Source: Planosporangium mesophilum (GTDB taxonomy: Bacteria > Actinomycetota > Actinomycetes > Mycobacteriales > Micromonosporaceae). Taken from it: 64,000 nucleotides of DNA. Positions 33,658 to 42,167 of the stretch are shown piece after piece. A program made the position numbers and the translations under genes. Location of the stretch: contig NZ_BOON01000031.1 of the NCBI RefSeq assembly GCF_016863255.1, positions 62,001 to 126,000 on the forward strand. The letters are read 5' to 3'. The stretch's first letter is position 1; every line of letters starts with the position of its first letter. The notes under the pieces were generated by a model. That model was given only the letters and a program-made list of their open reading frames with translations, was not told the DNA's origin and made no database searches.

Positions 33658-35047
33658 ACCGGCCGGACCCGCTGGACCCGCTGCGCCCGCTGGGCCGACC
33701 GCAGCGGCGGAGCCGGTCGACGACCCCCGTACCGAGGACGAGGTCGTCCGGTTCTGCTCGGACCTCATCCGGGTCGACACCGCCAACCGGGGCGGCGGCG
33801 ACGGGGTCGAGCGGCCCGCCGCCGAGTACGTCGCCGAGGTTCTCAGCGAGGCGGGCCTGGACCCGCTGCTCCTGGAGTCCGCGCCCGGCCGCGCCAACGT
33901 CGTCACCCGGATCACCGGTACCGAGCAGGGCCGGCCGGCCCTGCTCGTGCACGGCCACCTGGACGTGGTGCCCGCCGACCCGGCCGAGTGGCGGATCCCG
34001 CCCACCTCCGGTGAGGTCGTCGATCGGGTGATCTGGGGACGCGGCGCGGTCGACATGAAGAACACGGTCGCGATGATCCTGTCCCTGGTACGGAGCTGGG
34101 GGCGGCAGGGGCGGCGGCCGCGCCGCGACCTCGTCCTCGCGTTCACCGCCGACGAGGAGGACACCGCGGCCTACGGGGCCCGCTTCCTCGTCGAGCGCCA
34201 CGCCGACCTGTTCGACGGCTGCACCGAGGCGATCGGCGAGTCCGGCGCCTTCGCCTTCCACACCGACGGCGGTGCCCGGCTGTACCCGGTCGCCACCGGC
34301 GAGCGGGGTACCGCCTGGCTGAGGTTGACCGCGCGCGGCACGGCCGGCCACGGCTCCCGCGTCAACACCGACAACGCGGTGGCCAAGCTCGCCACCGCCA
34401 TCACGCGCATCGCCGAGCACGAGTGGCCGGTACGGCTCATCCCGACCGTACGCGCCTGCCTGACCGGCATCGCCGCGTCCCTCGACAGACCCGCCGGGGA
34501 CCTGTCCGCCGAAGACCTCGACGAGACGAACGCCGCCGCGCTCGTCGAGGCGCTCGGCCACGCCGGGGCGCTGGTCGCCCCGATCCTGCGCAACAGCGCC
34601 AACCCGACGATGCTGTCGGCCGGGTACAAGGTCAACGTCATCCCCGGCGAAGCCGTCGCCTACGTGGACGGCCGGGTCCTGCCCGGTCACCGCGACGAGT
34701 TCGAGGCCACCCTCGACGCCCTGACCGGGCCGGACGTCGCGTGGGGGTACGCGCACTCCGAGATCGCGCTGGAAGCGCCGCTGGACACCCCGACCGTGGC
34801 CGCGATGGCCGACGCACTGCGCGCCGAGGACCCGACCGGGCACGTCGTCCCGTACTGCATGGCCGGCGGTACCGACGCCAAGCAGTTCGCCCGGCTGGGC
34901 ATCGCCGGGTACGGCTTCGCGCCCCTCGGGCTGCCGCCGGGCTTCGACTACCACGCGATGTTCCACGGGGTCGACGAACGGGTCCCGATCGACGCCCTCA
35001 CCTTCGGTGTCCGGGTCCTGGACCGGTTCCTGACCACGGTGAGCTGA
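33650..35047 (+). CDS. M20-family metallopeptidase
   Basis: 465 residues. Zinc/catalytic motifs ALLVHGHLDVVPAD, IWGRGAVDMKN, then FTADEEDTAAYGA and the C-terminal CMAGGTDAKQFARLG. The dimerisation domain begins at GTAGHGS. Same layout as the ArgE/DapE/CPG2 group, close to members that hydrolyse dipeptides or N-acyl amino acids. Start overlaps dppA by 8 bp. An Ala/Pro-rich N-terminal 20 residues may be disordered. The last codons are duplicated after the stop (35038-35065). Confidence 0.87.
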   Translation: MAEPAGPAGPAAPAGPTAAAEPVDDPRTEDEVVRFCSDLIRVDTANRGGGDGVERPAAEYVAEVLSEAGLDPLLLESAPGRANVVTRITGTEQGRPALLVHGHLDVVPADPAEWRIPPTSGEVVDRVIWGRGAVDMKNTVAMILSLVRSWGRQGRRPRRDLVLAFTADEEDTAAYGARFLVERHADLFDGCTEAIGESGAFAFHTDGGARLYPVATGERGTAWLRLTARGTAGHGSRVNTDNAVAKLATAITRIAEHEWPVRLIPTVRACLTGIAASLDRPAGDLSAEDLDETNAAALVEALGHAGALVAPILRNSANPTMLSAGYKVNVIPGEAVAYVDGRVLPGHRDEFEATLDALTGPDVAWGYAHSEIALEAPLDTPTVAAMADALRAEDPTGHVVPYCMAGGTDAKQFARLGIAGYGFAPLGLPPGFDYHAMFHGVDERVPIDALTFGVRVLDRFLTTVS

Positions 35048-35065
35048 AGCATGGTGAGCTGAAGC
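35038..35065 (+). repeat. 15-bp duplication over the stop codon
   Basis: GGTGAGCTGAAGC occurs at 35038-35050 and again at 35053-35065 (period 15). The first copy contains the stop codon of the M20 peptidase gene; the second is outside it. Confidence 0.8.
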
Positions 35066-35131
35066 GTTGGGGTGAGCGGGCCGAACCGCGCATACAACGC
35101 CGATTGCGGGTTATCGGCTGACCGAGGAGCC

Positions 35132-36871
35132 ATGTCGACCCGGTACGACGTCGTGATCGTGGGTGGCGGTGGAGCCGGCCTGCGCGCCGCCATCGCCGTG
35201 GCCGAGGCGCGCCCGGACCTCAGCATCGCGATCATCTCCAAGGTCTACCCGATGCGCAGCCACACGGTCTCCGCCGAGGGCGGCGCCGCCGCGGTCATCC
35301 GCCCGCCCGACACCCTCGACGACCACGCCCACGACACCATCTCCGGCGGCGACTGGCTGTGCGACCAGGACGCCGTCGAGGCGTTCGTGGCCGAGGCGCC
35401 CGGCGAACTGCTGCGGCTGGAGCACTGGGGCTGCCCGTGGAGCCGCGAACCCGACGGCCGGATCGCGGTCCGCCCGTTCGGCGGGATGCGGCGGGTACGG
35501 ACCTGGTTCGCCGCCGACAAGACCGGGTTCCACCTGCTCCACACGCTGTTCCAGACCTCGCTGAGGTACCCCTCGATCGTCCGGTACGACGAGTGGTTCG
35601 TCACCAGGCTGCTCGTCGACGACGGCCGGGTCTGGGGCGTGGTGGCGATCGAGGTGATGTCGGGCCGGATCGACGCGATCACCGCCGAGTCCGTCATCCT
35701 GTGTACCGGCGGCTGCGGCCGGGTCTACCCGTTCACCACGAACGCCAACATCTCCACCGGCGACGGCCTGGCCCTGGCGTACCGGGCCGGCGCGCCGCTG
35801 GAGGACATGGAGTTCGTCCAGTACCACCCGACCGGCCTGCCGTTCACCGGCATCCTCATCTCCGAGGCGGCCCGGGCCGAGGGCGGCTGGCTGGTCAACC
35901 GGGACGGGTACCGCTACCTGCAGGACTACAACCTCGGCAGGCCCGCGCCCGGACCGGTGCTGCGCAGCATGGAGCTGGGCCCCCGGGACCGGCTGTCGCA
36001 GGCGTTCGTCAAGGAGGTCGATCGGGGGCGGACCACCGACACGCCGTGGGGTCCCGTCGTCCACCTGGACCTGCGCCACCTCGGCGCGGAGGTCATCGAG
36101 GCGAGGCTGCCGTTCGTCCGGGAGCTGTGCCGCGACTACGAGCACGTCGACCCGGTACGGGAGCTGATCCCGGTACGGCCGGTGGTGCACTACATGATGG
36201 GCGGCGTCTCCACCGACCTGGTCGGGGCAACCGCCCTGGACGGGCTGTACGCCGCGGGCGAGACGGCGTGCGTGAGCATCAACGGGGCCAACCGGCTCGG
36301 CTCGAACTCCCTGCCCGAACTGCTGGTCTTCGGTGCCCGGGCCGGCGCGGCGGTGGCCGAGGCCGCCGGCCGGCACACCGGACCGGCCCCGGCGGTCGCC
36401 GCCCAGGCCAGGGACGAGGAGCACCGCCTGGAGTCCGACCTGCTGCACCGCGAGGGCGGGCGGGAGCGGCTCGCCACGATCCGCGAGGAGCTGCGGGAGA
36501 CGATGGAGCAAGGCGTGGGGATCTACCGCTCCGGCGACTCGACCGCCAAGGCCGCGGACAAGCTGTACGAGCTTCGCGAGCGGTGCCGCAACGCCGCCGT
36601 CGACGACCACAGCCGGGTCTTCAACACCGAGCTCGTCGCCGCGCTGGAGCTGTCGTTCCTGCTCGACGTGGCGGAGAGCATCGTGCGGTGCGCCTCGCTG
36701 CGCGAGGAGTCCCGGGGCGCGCACCAGCGCACCGACTTCCCCGCCCGGGACGACGAGCGCTTCCTGGCCCATTCGCAGATCCGGCGTACCGGGGACGGGG
36801 CCTCGACGGTCTCCTACCGGCCGGTGACGATCACGCGCTGGCCGCCGGCCGAGCGGGTGTACGGGAGGTGA
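35132..36871 (+). CDS. frdA: Fumarate reductase/succinate dehydrogenase flavoprotein subunit
   Basis: 579 residues from the ATG at 35132 (ACCGAGGAG upstream). FAD fold [16 protein letters not shown], covalent-FAD site [12 protein letters not shown], substrate site [23 protein letters not shown] and [10 protein letters not shown], then [36 protein letters not shown]-terminal helical domain with the [14 protein letters not shown] segment. First of four coupled genes in the order A-B-C-D. Two small membrane anchors and no cytochrome b gene point to the quinol:fumarate reductase type D complex. Confidence 0.92.
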   Translation: MSTRYDVVIVGGGGAGLRAAIAVAEARPDLSIAIISKVYPMRSHTVSAEGGAAAVIRPPDTLDDHAHDTISGGDWLCDQDAVEAFVAEAPGELLRLEHWGCPWSREPDGRIAVRPFGGMRRVRTWFAADKTGFHLLHTLFQTSLRYPSIVRYDEWFVTRLLVDDGRVWGVVAIEVMSGRIDAITAESVILCTGGCGRVYPFTTNANISTGDGLALAYRAGAPLEDMEFVQYHPTGLPFTGILISEAARAEGGWLVNRDGYRYLQDYNLGRPAPGPVLRSMELGPRDRLSQAFVKEVDRGRTTDTPWGPVVHLDLRHLGAEVIEARLPFVRELCRDYEHVDPVRELIPVRPVVHYMMGGVSTDLVGATALDGLYAAGETACVSINGANRLGSNSLPELLVFGARAGAAVAEAAGRHTGPAPAVAAQARDEEHRLESDLLHREGGRERLATIREELRETMEQGVGIYRSGDSTAKAADKLYELRERCRNAAVDDHSRVFNTELVAALELSFLLDVAESIVRCASLREESRGAHQRTDFPARDDERFLAHSQIRRTGDGASTVSYRPVTITRWPPAERVYGR

Positions 36872-36876
36872 CGATC

Positions 36877-37614
36877 ATGGCCGACACCATCACGCTGGAG
36901 GTCGCCCGGTACCGCCCGGAGCAGGAGGACGAACCGACGACCCAGTGCTACGAGATCCCGATGCGCCGGGAGTGGACCGTCCTGGACGGGCTCAACCACG
37001 TCAAGGACCGGCTGGACGGCACGCTCTCGTTCCGCTGGTCCTGCCGGATGGGCATCTGCGGCAGCTGCGGCATGACGATCGACGGTGACCCGGTACTGGC
37101 GTGCGAGACGTTCCTGACCGACCACCACCCGGGGCCGGTACGGGTCGAGCCGCTGCGGAACTTCCCGGTGATCCGCGACCTCGTCGTGGAGCTGACCGAC
37201 TTCATGGCCAAGCTCCCGCACGTGATGCCCTGGCTGGTCGCTGACGAGCCGCCGCCGGATACCGAGTACCTGCAGAAACCGGCGGAGGTGGACGAGTACC
37301 AGCAGTACAGCATGTGCATCAACTGCATGCTCTGCTACGCCGCCTGCCCGGTGTACGGGCTCGAGCGTGACTTCCTCGGGCCGGCGCTGATCGCCCTCGC
37401 GCAGCGGTACAACCTCGATTCCCGCGATCATGGCGACCACGACCGGCTGGAGATCCTGTCGGCGCCGGAGGGCATCTGGGACTGCACGTTCGTCGGTGAG
37501 TGCAGCCGGGCCTGCCCGAAGGGGGTGGATCCGGCCGGCGCCATCCAGCGCTACAAGCTGGAGGCGGCCAAGCGGACGGTACGGTCCCTGCTGCTTCCCC
37601 GGGGCCGGCGGTGA
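36877..37614 (+). CDS. frdB: Fumarate reductase iron-sulfur subunit
   Basis: 245 residues. [2Fe-2S] motif [16 protein letters not shown] and CETF, [4Fe-4S] motif [14 protein letters not shown], and a third cluster motif [17 protein letters not shown]. Transfers electrons between FrdA flavin and membrane quinone. 5 bp after frdA and overlapping frdC (GTGA). Confidence 0.93.
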   Translation: MADTITLEVARYRPEQEDEPTTQCYEIPMRREWTVLDGLNHVKDRLDGTLSFRWSCRMGICGSCGMTIDGDPVLACETFLTDHHPGPVRVEPLRNFPVIRDLVVELTDFMAKLPHVMPWLVADEPPPDTEYLQKPAEVDEYQQYSMCINCMLCYAACPVYGLERDFLGPALIALAQRYNLDSRDHGDHDRLEILSAPEGIWDCTFVGECSRACPKGVDPAGAIQRYKLEAAKRTVRSLLLPRGRR

Positions 37615-38015
37615 CCGGGTACACCGGGCTCTACCAGCGCCTGTACCGGCCCCGGGTGCCGATCCTGTGGTGGGTGCGCCGGCGGTCGTACCTGCTGTTC
37701 GTCCTCCGCGAGCTGAGCAGTGTCTTCGTCGCCTGGTCGGTGGTGTACACGCTGCTGCTGGTGCACGCGGTCACCGCGGGCGAGCGGTCGTACCGGGGGT
37801 TCCTGGCCTGGAGCGCCCGGCCGCAGGTGCTCGCGGTCAACGTGGTGGCGCTGCTCTTCGTGCTCTTCCACGCCGTTACCTGGTTCGCGCTGGCGTCGCG
37901 GGCCGTGGTCGTACGGGTGCGAGGCAGACGGGTCCCCGGTGTCTGGATCGTCGCGGCCAACTACGCGCTCTGGGCCGTGGCATCGGCCATCGTCGCGTGG
38001 GTGGTGCTGCGATGA
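37611..38015 (+). CDS. frdC: Fumarate reductase membrane anchor subunit C
   Basis: 134 residues, three hydrophobic helices. Begins near [28 protein letters not shown], the FrdC-type start with the R-E-x-S-S segment, and contains [17 protein letters not shown] start overlaps the frdB stop. No haem-ligand histidine pair of the cytochrome-b type is seen, consistent with a haem-free type D complex. Confidence 0.88.
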   Translation: MTGYTGLYQRLYRPRVPILWWVRRRSYLLFVLRELSSVFVAWSVVYTLLLVHAVTAGERSYRGFLAWSARPQVLAVNVVALLFVLFHAVTWFALASRAVVVRVRGRRVPGVWIVAANYALWAVASAIVAWVVLR

Positions 38016-38371
38016 CGGTCGTCCGGCGACCGGTCGAACCCCTGCTGTGGCTCGCGTTCAGCGCGGGCGGGGTCCTGGCGGCGCTGCTGGTACCGGCGCT
38101 GCTGTTGCTGTTCGGCGTCGCGTTCCCGCTCGGCTGGCTGCCGGCCCCCGGGTACCCGCACCTGGACGCCGTGGTCCGCCATCCGCTGGTCCGGCTCGTC
38201 CTGTTCGCCCTGTGCGTGCTGGCGTTGTTCCACGCCGCGCACCGGCTCCGCTACACCGTCCGGGACGGGCTGCAGTTGCGGCGGCTGAGCGGGCTGATCG
38301 ACGCCTCCTGCTACGGCGCCGCGCTGGCCGGCTCCGCCGCCGCCGGATATCTGCTGTTGGCCGCCGGGTGA
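38012..38371 (+). CDS. frdD: Fumarate reductase membrane anchor subunit D
   Basis: 119 residues with three hydrophobic helices. RRPVEPLLWLAFSAGGVLAALLVPALLLLFG at the N-terminus and FHAAHRLRYTVRDGL in the middle are typical of FrdD. ATG overlaps the frdC stop. Completes the quinol:fumarate reductase FrdABCD. Confidence 0.88.
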   Translation: MTVVRRPVEPLLWLAFSAGGVLAALLVPALLLLFGVAFPLGWLPAPGYPHLDAVVRHPLVRLVLFALCVLALFHAAHRLRYTVRDGLQLRRLSGLIDASCYGAALAGSAAAGYLLLAAG

Positions 38372-38405
38372 GTGGATTCGCGGCGTAGCCGGGTAGGCAC
38401 CTGCC

Positions 38406-38873
38406 GTGAGTTGGCGCAGCCGCAACGAGGTGGCGGTCGCGCTGGCCCTGCTGGTCGCCTGCTGGTTCGCGCTGGCGATCCCGGGCCGCGGCGGTCCGGA
38501 CCGGCAGGCGTTCGACACGACGGTGGCCGCGTCGGCGCGGGACGGGCTGTCCAACGTACGGACCGCGTGGCTCGTCGGCGATGCTCACCGGGGCGGTCGG
38601 GTCACCCGTACCTACCTGTCTGCGGTGCTGGATCACTCCATCCGGGCCGTGGCGACGGCGCAACTGCGGCTGGCCGAGACGCCCCCGCCCGGGCGGGCGC
38701 AAGCCGCCGTCCGCGACGCGTTGAGGACGCTGCTGGACGAGGGCGAACGCGCCATCGGTGACCTGGTGGGGGCGGTCTACCGGGGCGACACCGCGGGCGT
38801 ACGGGCGGCCGTCGCGGCGCTCGGAGCCATCGGCGACCGGCTGGCCGACTTCGTCGATCGGCACCCGTCGTGA
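38406..38873 (+). CDS. Small membrane-anchored helical protein, function unknown
   Basis: 155 residues. One N-terminal hydrophobic helix (VAVALALLVACWFALAIPG), then an exported or cytoplasmic helical domain rich in Ala/Arg/Glu with heptad-like spacing (HSIRAVATAQLRLAE, VRDALRTLLDEGERAI). I do not recognise a family. GTG start. Its stop overlaps the start of the NRAMP-like gene, which indicates a joint role. Confidence 0.6.
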   Translation: MSWRSRNEVAVALALLVACWFALAIPGRGGPDRQAFDTTVAASARDGLSNVRTAWLVGDAHRGGRVTRTYLSAVLDHSIRAVATAQLRLAETPPPGRAQAAVRDALRTLLDEGERAIGDLVGAVYRGDTAGVRAAVAALGAIGDRLADFVDRHPS

Positions 38874-40099
38874 AGCAGCTGCTCGCCCTCAGCCTGGGGA
38901 TCCTCACCGCCATCGGCGGCTTCGTCGACATCGGCGACTTCGTGGCCAGCTCCCAGGCGGGCGCCCGCTTCGGCATGTCGCTGGCGTGGGTGCTGGTCGT
39001 CGGCGTGGTGGGGATCTGCGCGTACGCGGAGATGGCCGGCCGGGTCACGGCGATCAGCGAGCGGGCGGTCTTCGACCTCGTCCGCGAGCGGCTCGGCCCG
39101 CGGGTCGCGCTGCTCAACCTCGCGGCGACGTTCCTGGTCACGGTGATCACGCTGGGCGCCGAGATGGGCGGCGTCGCGCTGGCCGTCGAACTCGCCACCA
39201 GCGTCCACTACCTGCTCTGGGTGCCCGTGGTGGGTTTCGCGCTGTGGGTCGTGCTGTGGCGGCTGAAGTTCCAGCACCTGGAGCGGATCTTCTCGCTGGC
39301 CGGGCTGGCGCTGGTGGTGTTCGTCGTCGCGTTGACCCACCTGAACCCGGACTGGTCCGGCATGTGGCGGCAGGCCAGCCGGCCCACCCCGGCCGACGGG
39401 GAGGACTGGCCGACCTACGGGTACTTCGCCGTCGCACTGTTCGCCTCGGCACTGACGCCGTACGAGGTGTTCTTCTTCTCGTCCGGTGCGGTCGAGGACA
39501 AGTGGGGGCGCGACCAGATCTCCACCATGCGGGCCAACGTCCTGATCGGCTTTCCGGTCGGCGGGCTGTTGTCGCTCGGCATCATGGCCACCGCCGCGAC
39601 GCTGTTCCACCCGCTGCGGATCGAACTGGACTCGGTGGGCCAGGCCATCCTGCCGGTCGCGATCGGCCTCGGCAAGCTGGGGCTCGTCGCGGCGATCCTG
39701 GGTCTCTTCGCCGCCACCTTCGGCGCGGCGATGGAGACCGGACTGTCGGCGGCGTACACCGTCGCGCAGTACTTCGGCTGGCAGTGGGGCAAGTTGGTGG
39801 CGCCCCGGCAGGCGGCCCGTTTCCACACGCTGCTGCTGGTCAGCGTCCTGACCGGGGTGCTGCTGCTGTTGACCACGGTGGATCCGGTGCGGCTGACCGA
39901 GTTCATGCTGGTCTTCAGCGCCGTCATCCTGCCGCTGACGTACCTGCCGATCCTGGTCGTGGCCAACGACCACGAGTATCTCGGCGAGCGGGTCAACGGC
40001 CCGGTCGCCAACACGGTCGGGACCGTGTTCCTCCTCGTGATCGTCGTCGCCGCGGTCGCGGCGGTACCGCTCATGATCGCCACCGGAATGGGAGGCTGA
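38870..40099 (+). CDS. NRAMP-family transporter with non-canonical metal-site residues
   Basis: 409 residues, about 11 hydrophobic helices. The NRAMP fold is recognisable in TM1 (GGFVDIGDFVASSQAGARFG) and TM6 (FASALTPYEVFFFSSG). The metal-site motif DPGN of TM1 reads D20-I-G-D23, and the TM6 MPHN motif reads T-P-Y-E (residues 196-199), so both the Asn and the Met metal ligands of Mn/Fe transporters are replaced. The substrate may differ (Mg2+ or another ion); this is inference. Coupled to the upstream small membrane protein and followed by two PRC-barrel genes. Confidence 0.8.
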   Translation: MKQLLALSLGILTAIGGFVDIGDFVASSQAGARFGMSLAWVLVVGVVGICAYAEMAGRVTAISERAVFDLVRERLGPRVALLNLAATFLVTVITLGAEMGGVALAVELATSVHYLLWVPVVGFALWVVLWRLKFQHLERIFSLAGLALVVFVVALTHLNPDWSGMWRQASRPTPADGEDWPTYGYFAVALFASALTPYEVFFFSSGAVEDKWGRDQISTMRANVLIGFPVGGLLSLGIMATAATLFHPLRIELDSVGQAILPVAIGLGKLGLVAAILGLFAATFGAAMETGLSAAYTVAQYFGWQWGKLVAPRQAARFHTLLLVSVLTGVLLLLTTVDPVRLTEFMLVFSAVILPLTYLPILVVANDHEYLGERVNGPVANTVGTVFLLVIVVAAVAAVPLMIATGMGG

Positions 40100-40101
40100 C
40101 G

Positions 40102-40470
40102 ATGTTCATCGGCTTCCACCTGCTCGACCGCCAGATCATCGACTGTGACGGCCTGCTGGTGGGCAAGGTCGACGACGTGGAGCTCTCCGACGGCGACCCA
40201 CCCGAGGTCGCGGCGCTACTGATGGGGCCGCAGGTACTGGGTGAGCGGATGGGCGGCCGGCTCGGCCGGGTCCTCGCCCGCCTGGCCCACCGGCTGCACG
40301 CCGCCGTCGACCCCGGGCCGGCCCGGATCCCGTACCGGGACGTCGCCGTCCGCGTGAGCGCGGTACACCTGCGGATCTCCTACCGTGACCTGCCCCGGCC
40401 GGCGCTGGAGGGGTGGCTGTGCGACCACGTCATCGAGCGGATCCCGGGAGCCGGACGTGCGGGCGAGTGA
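40102..40470 (+). CDS. PRC-barrel domain protein
   Basis: 122 residues. HLLDRQIIDCDGLLVGKVDDVELSDGD is the typical first half of a PRC barrel (photosynthetic reaction centre H-subunit fold). Basic and hydrophobic helices follow, then a second short beta segment (ARIPYRDVAVRVSAVHLRIS). 2 bp after the transporter stop. PRC-barrel proteins often act as regulatory modules on membrane complexes. Function here unknown. Confidence 0.72.
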   Translation: MFIGFHLLDRQIIDCDGLLVGKVDDVELSDGDPPEVAALLMGPQVLGERMGGRLGRVLARLAHRLHAAVDPGPARIPYRDVAVRVSAVHLRISYRDLPRPALEGWLCDHVIERIPGAGRAGE

Positions 40471-40723
40471 CCTCATCAGATGTCGGGCGTACGACCGGAC
40501 CGGGGCGTGCCTGGGCACCGTGGTCGACCTGGTCGCCGCCCCCGACGGGGACGGAACGCTGGTCGTGGTCGCGGTCGTCGTCAGCCGCCGCTGGCACGGC
40601 CGGCTCCTCGGACACGAACGCAGCGAGGGGGGCGGGCCGTGGCTGCTCGAACGCGCGATGAGACTCATGTCGCGCGGCATGCGTACGGTCGCCTGGAGCG
40701 AGGTCCGGATAGATCATCGCTAA
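40457..40723 (+). CDS. Second PRC-barrel-like small protein
   Basis: 88 residues from the GTG at 40457 (GGGAG upstream), overlapping the previous gene by 14 bp. RASDLIRCRAYDRTGACLGTVVDLV and the final VAWSEVRIDHR match the PRC-barrel pattern. Probably interacts with, or modulates, the NRAMP-like carrier encoded upstream. Confidence 0.68.
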   Translation: MRASDLIRCRAYDRTGACLGTVVDLVAAPDGDGTLVVVAVVVSRRWHGRLLGHERSEGGGPWLLERAMRLMSRGMRTVAWSEVRIDHR

Positions 40724-40752
40724 CGGCCGCAGCAATCCTATATCATGTACGA

Positions 40753-41421
40753 ATGCGTCCTCTCCCTCGTCTCACGCTCACCGATGACGTGTACGAGGCC
40801 GTCAAGTCCCTGATCATGGATCACCGGATCGCGCCGGGCGAGCGGGTCACGATCGACGCCCTGGCCCGGCAGTTGGCCGTCTCCCCCACGCCGGTCCGGG
40901 AGGCCCTGGCCCGGCTCGAGTCCGAGGGGCTGGTCCGCAAGCGCGCGATGGCCGGCTACACCACGGCCCCGCTGCTGACCCGTACGGAGTTCGAGGAACT
41001 GTTCGAGATGCGGCTGCTGCTGGAGTGCCCGGCGGCGGCGCGCGCGGCCGGGCGCCGCGCCGCCGGGCAACTCGACGTCGACGTCCTCGCCCAGGAGGCC
41101 GACCTGCCCGATCACCTCTCCGGAGACGGGTACGCCGGGCACGCGCCCTTCACCGCCCAGGACGCCGTGTTCCACGAGCTGGTCGCGGAGGCCAGCGGCA
41201 ACTCGATGCTGCACGCCACCTTCGTCCGACTCCATGCCCACCTGCACCTGCACCGCCTGCAGTTCCCCACCGCGCACCTGGGCATCAGCGGCCAGGAGCA
41301 CCGACGGATCGTCGCGGCGATCGCGGCCGGGACCCCCGACGCGGCCGCCGACGCCATGCGCCGCCACCTCGAAGCCGCCCGGCAGCGGCACCGCGACCAT
41401 TTCGCGGCGCTGGACACCTAG
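40753..41421 (+). CDS. GntR-family regulator (FCD), probable regulator of lutABC
   Basis: 222 residues from the ATG at 40753. Winged helix: LTDDVYEAVKSLIMDHRIAPGERVTIDALARQLAVSPTPVREALARLESEGLV. FCD domain with metal-binding His in DAVFHELV, RLHAHLHLHR and EHRRIV. TATATC (40739-40744) lies only 8 bp before the ATG, suggesting a leaderless or very short leader. Lies 44 bp upstream of lutA on the same strand. LldR-type regulators of this subfamily sense lactate. Confidence 0.85.
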   Translation: MRPLPRLTLTDDVYEAVKSLIMDHRIAPGERVTIDALARQLAVSPTPVREALARLESEGLVRKRAMAGYTTAPLLTRTEFEELFEMRLLLECPAAARAAGRRAAGQLDVDVLAQEADLPDHLSGDGYAGHAPFTAQDAVFHELVAEASGNSMLHATFVRLHAHLHLHRLQFPTAHLGISGQEHRRIVAAIAAGTPDAAADAMRRHLEAARQRHRDHFAALDT

Positions 41422-41465
41422 CGCCTGATGTCCCATGACCGCGGAGAAGAAGAACGGAGGATGAC

Positions 41466-42167
41466 GTGCGGATCGCGCTGTTCGTGACCTGCGTCAACGA
41501 CCTGCTCTACCCGGACACCGGCAAGGCGGTCGTCCGGCTGCTGGAGCGGCTCGGGCACCAGGTCGACTTCCCCGAGGCCCAGACCTGCTGCGGGCAGATG
41601 CACGCCAACTCCGGGTACCGCGACGAGGCCGTCCCGCTGGTGCGCGGCTTCGTCGAGGCGTTCGACCGGTACGACGCCGTGGTGGCGCCGAGCGGCTCGT
41701 GCGTCGCGATGGTGCGCGAGTCCTACCCGCGCCTGGTACCGGAGGCGGCCGGGATCGCGGAGCGCGTCTACGAGCTGTCCGAACTGCTCGTCGACGTCCT
41801 CGGCGTCACCGACGTCGGCGCCTCGTTCCCGTACCGGGTGACCTACCACCCGACCTGTCACGGCCTGCGCATGCTGCGCCTGGGTGACAAGCCGCTGCGG
41901 CTGCTGCGCGCGGTCGAGGGCCTGGAGCTGGTACCCCTCCCCGGCGCCGAGGAGTGCTGCGGCTTCGGCGGCACGTTCGCGTTGAAGAACTCCGACGTGT
42001 CCACCGCGATGCTCGCCGACAAGTGCGCGGCGATCTGCGACACCGGCGCCGACGTGATCGCGGCCGCCGACAACTCGTGCCTGGCGCACATCGGCGGCGG
42101 CCTGTCCCGCCGCGGCGCGCCGGTACGCGTCATGCACTACGCGGAGATCCTCGGAGGTGGATCGTGA
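41466..42167 (+). CDS. lutA: L-lactate utilization protein LutA (Fe-S subunit)
   Basis: 233 residues from the GTG at 41466 with GGAGG upstream. Two CCG-type cysteine-rich domains: FPEAQTCCGQMHANSGY and GAEECCGFGGTFALKNSDVS, plus PSGSCVAMV and DNSCLAHIGG. LutABC oxidises L-lactate to pyruvate. Overlaps lutB by 4 bp. Confidence 0.92.
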   Translation: MRIALFVTCVNDLLYPDTGKAVVRLLERLGHQVDFPEAQTCCGQMHANSGYRDEAVPLVRGFVEAFDRYDAVVAPSGSCVAMVRESYPRLVPEAAGIAERVYELSELLVDVLGVTDVGASFPYRVTYHPTCHGLRMLRLGDKPLRLLRAVEGLELVPLPGAEECCGFGGTFALKNSDVSTAMLADKCAAICDTGADVIAAADNSCLAHIGGGLSRRGAPVRVMHYAEILGGGS

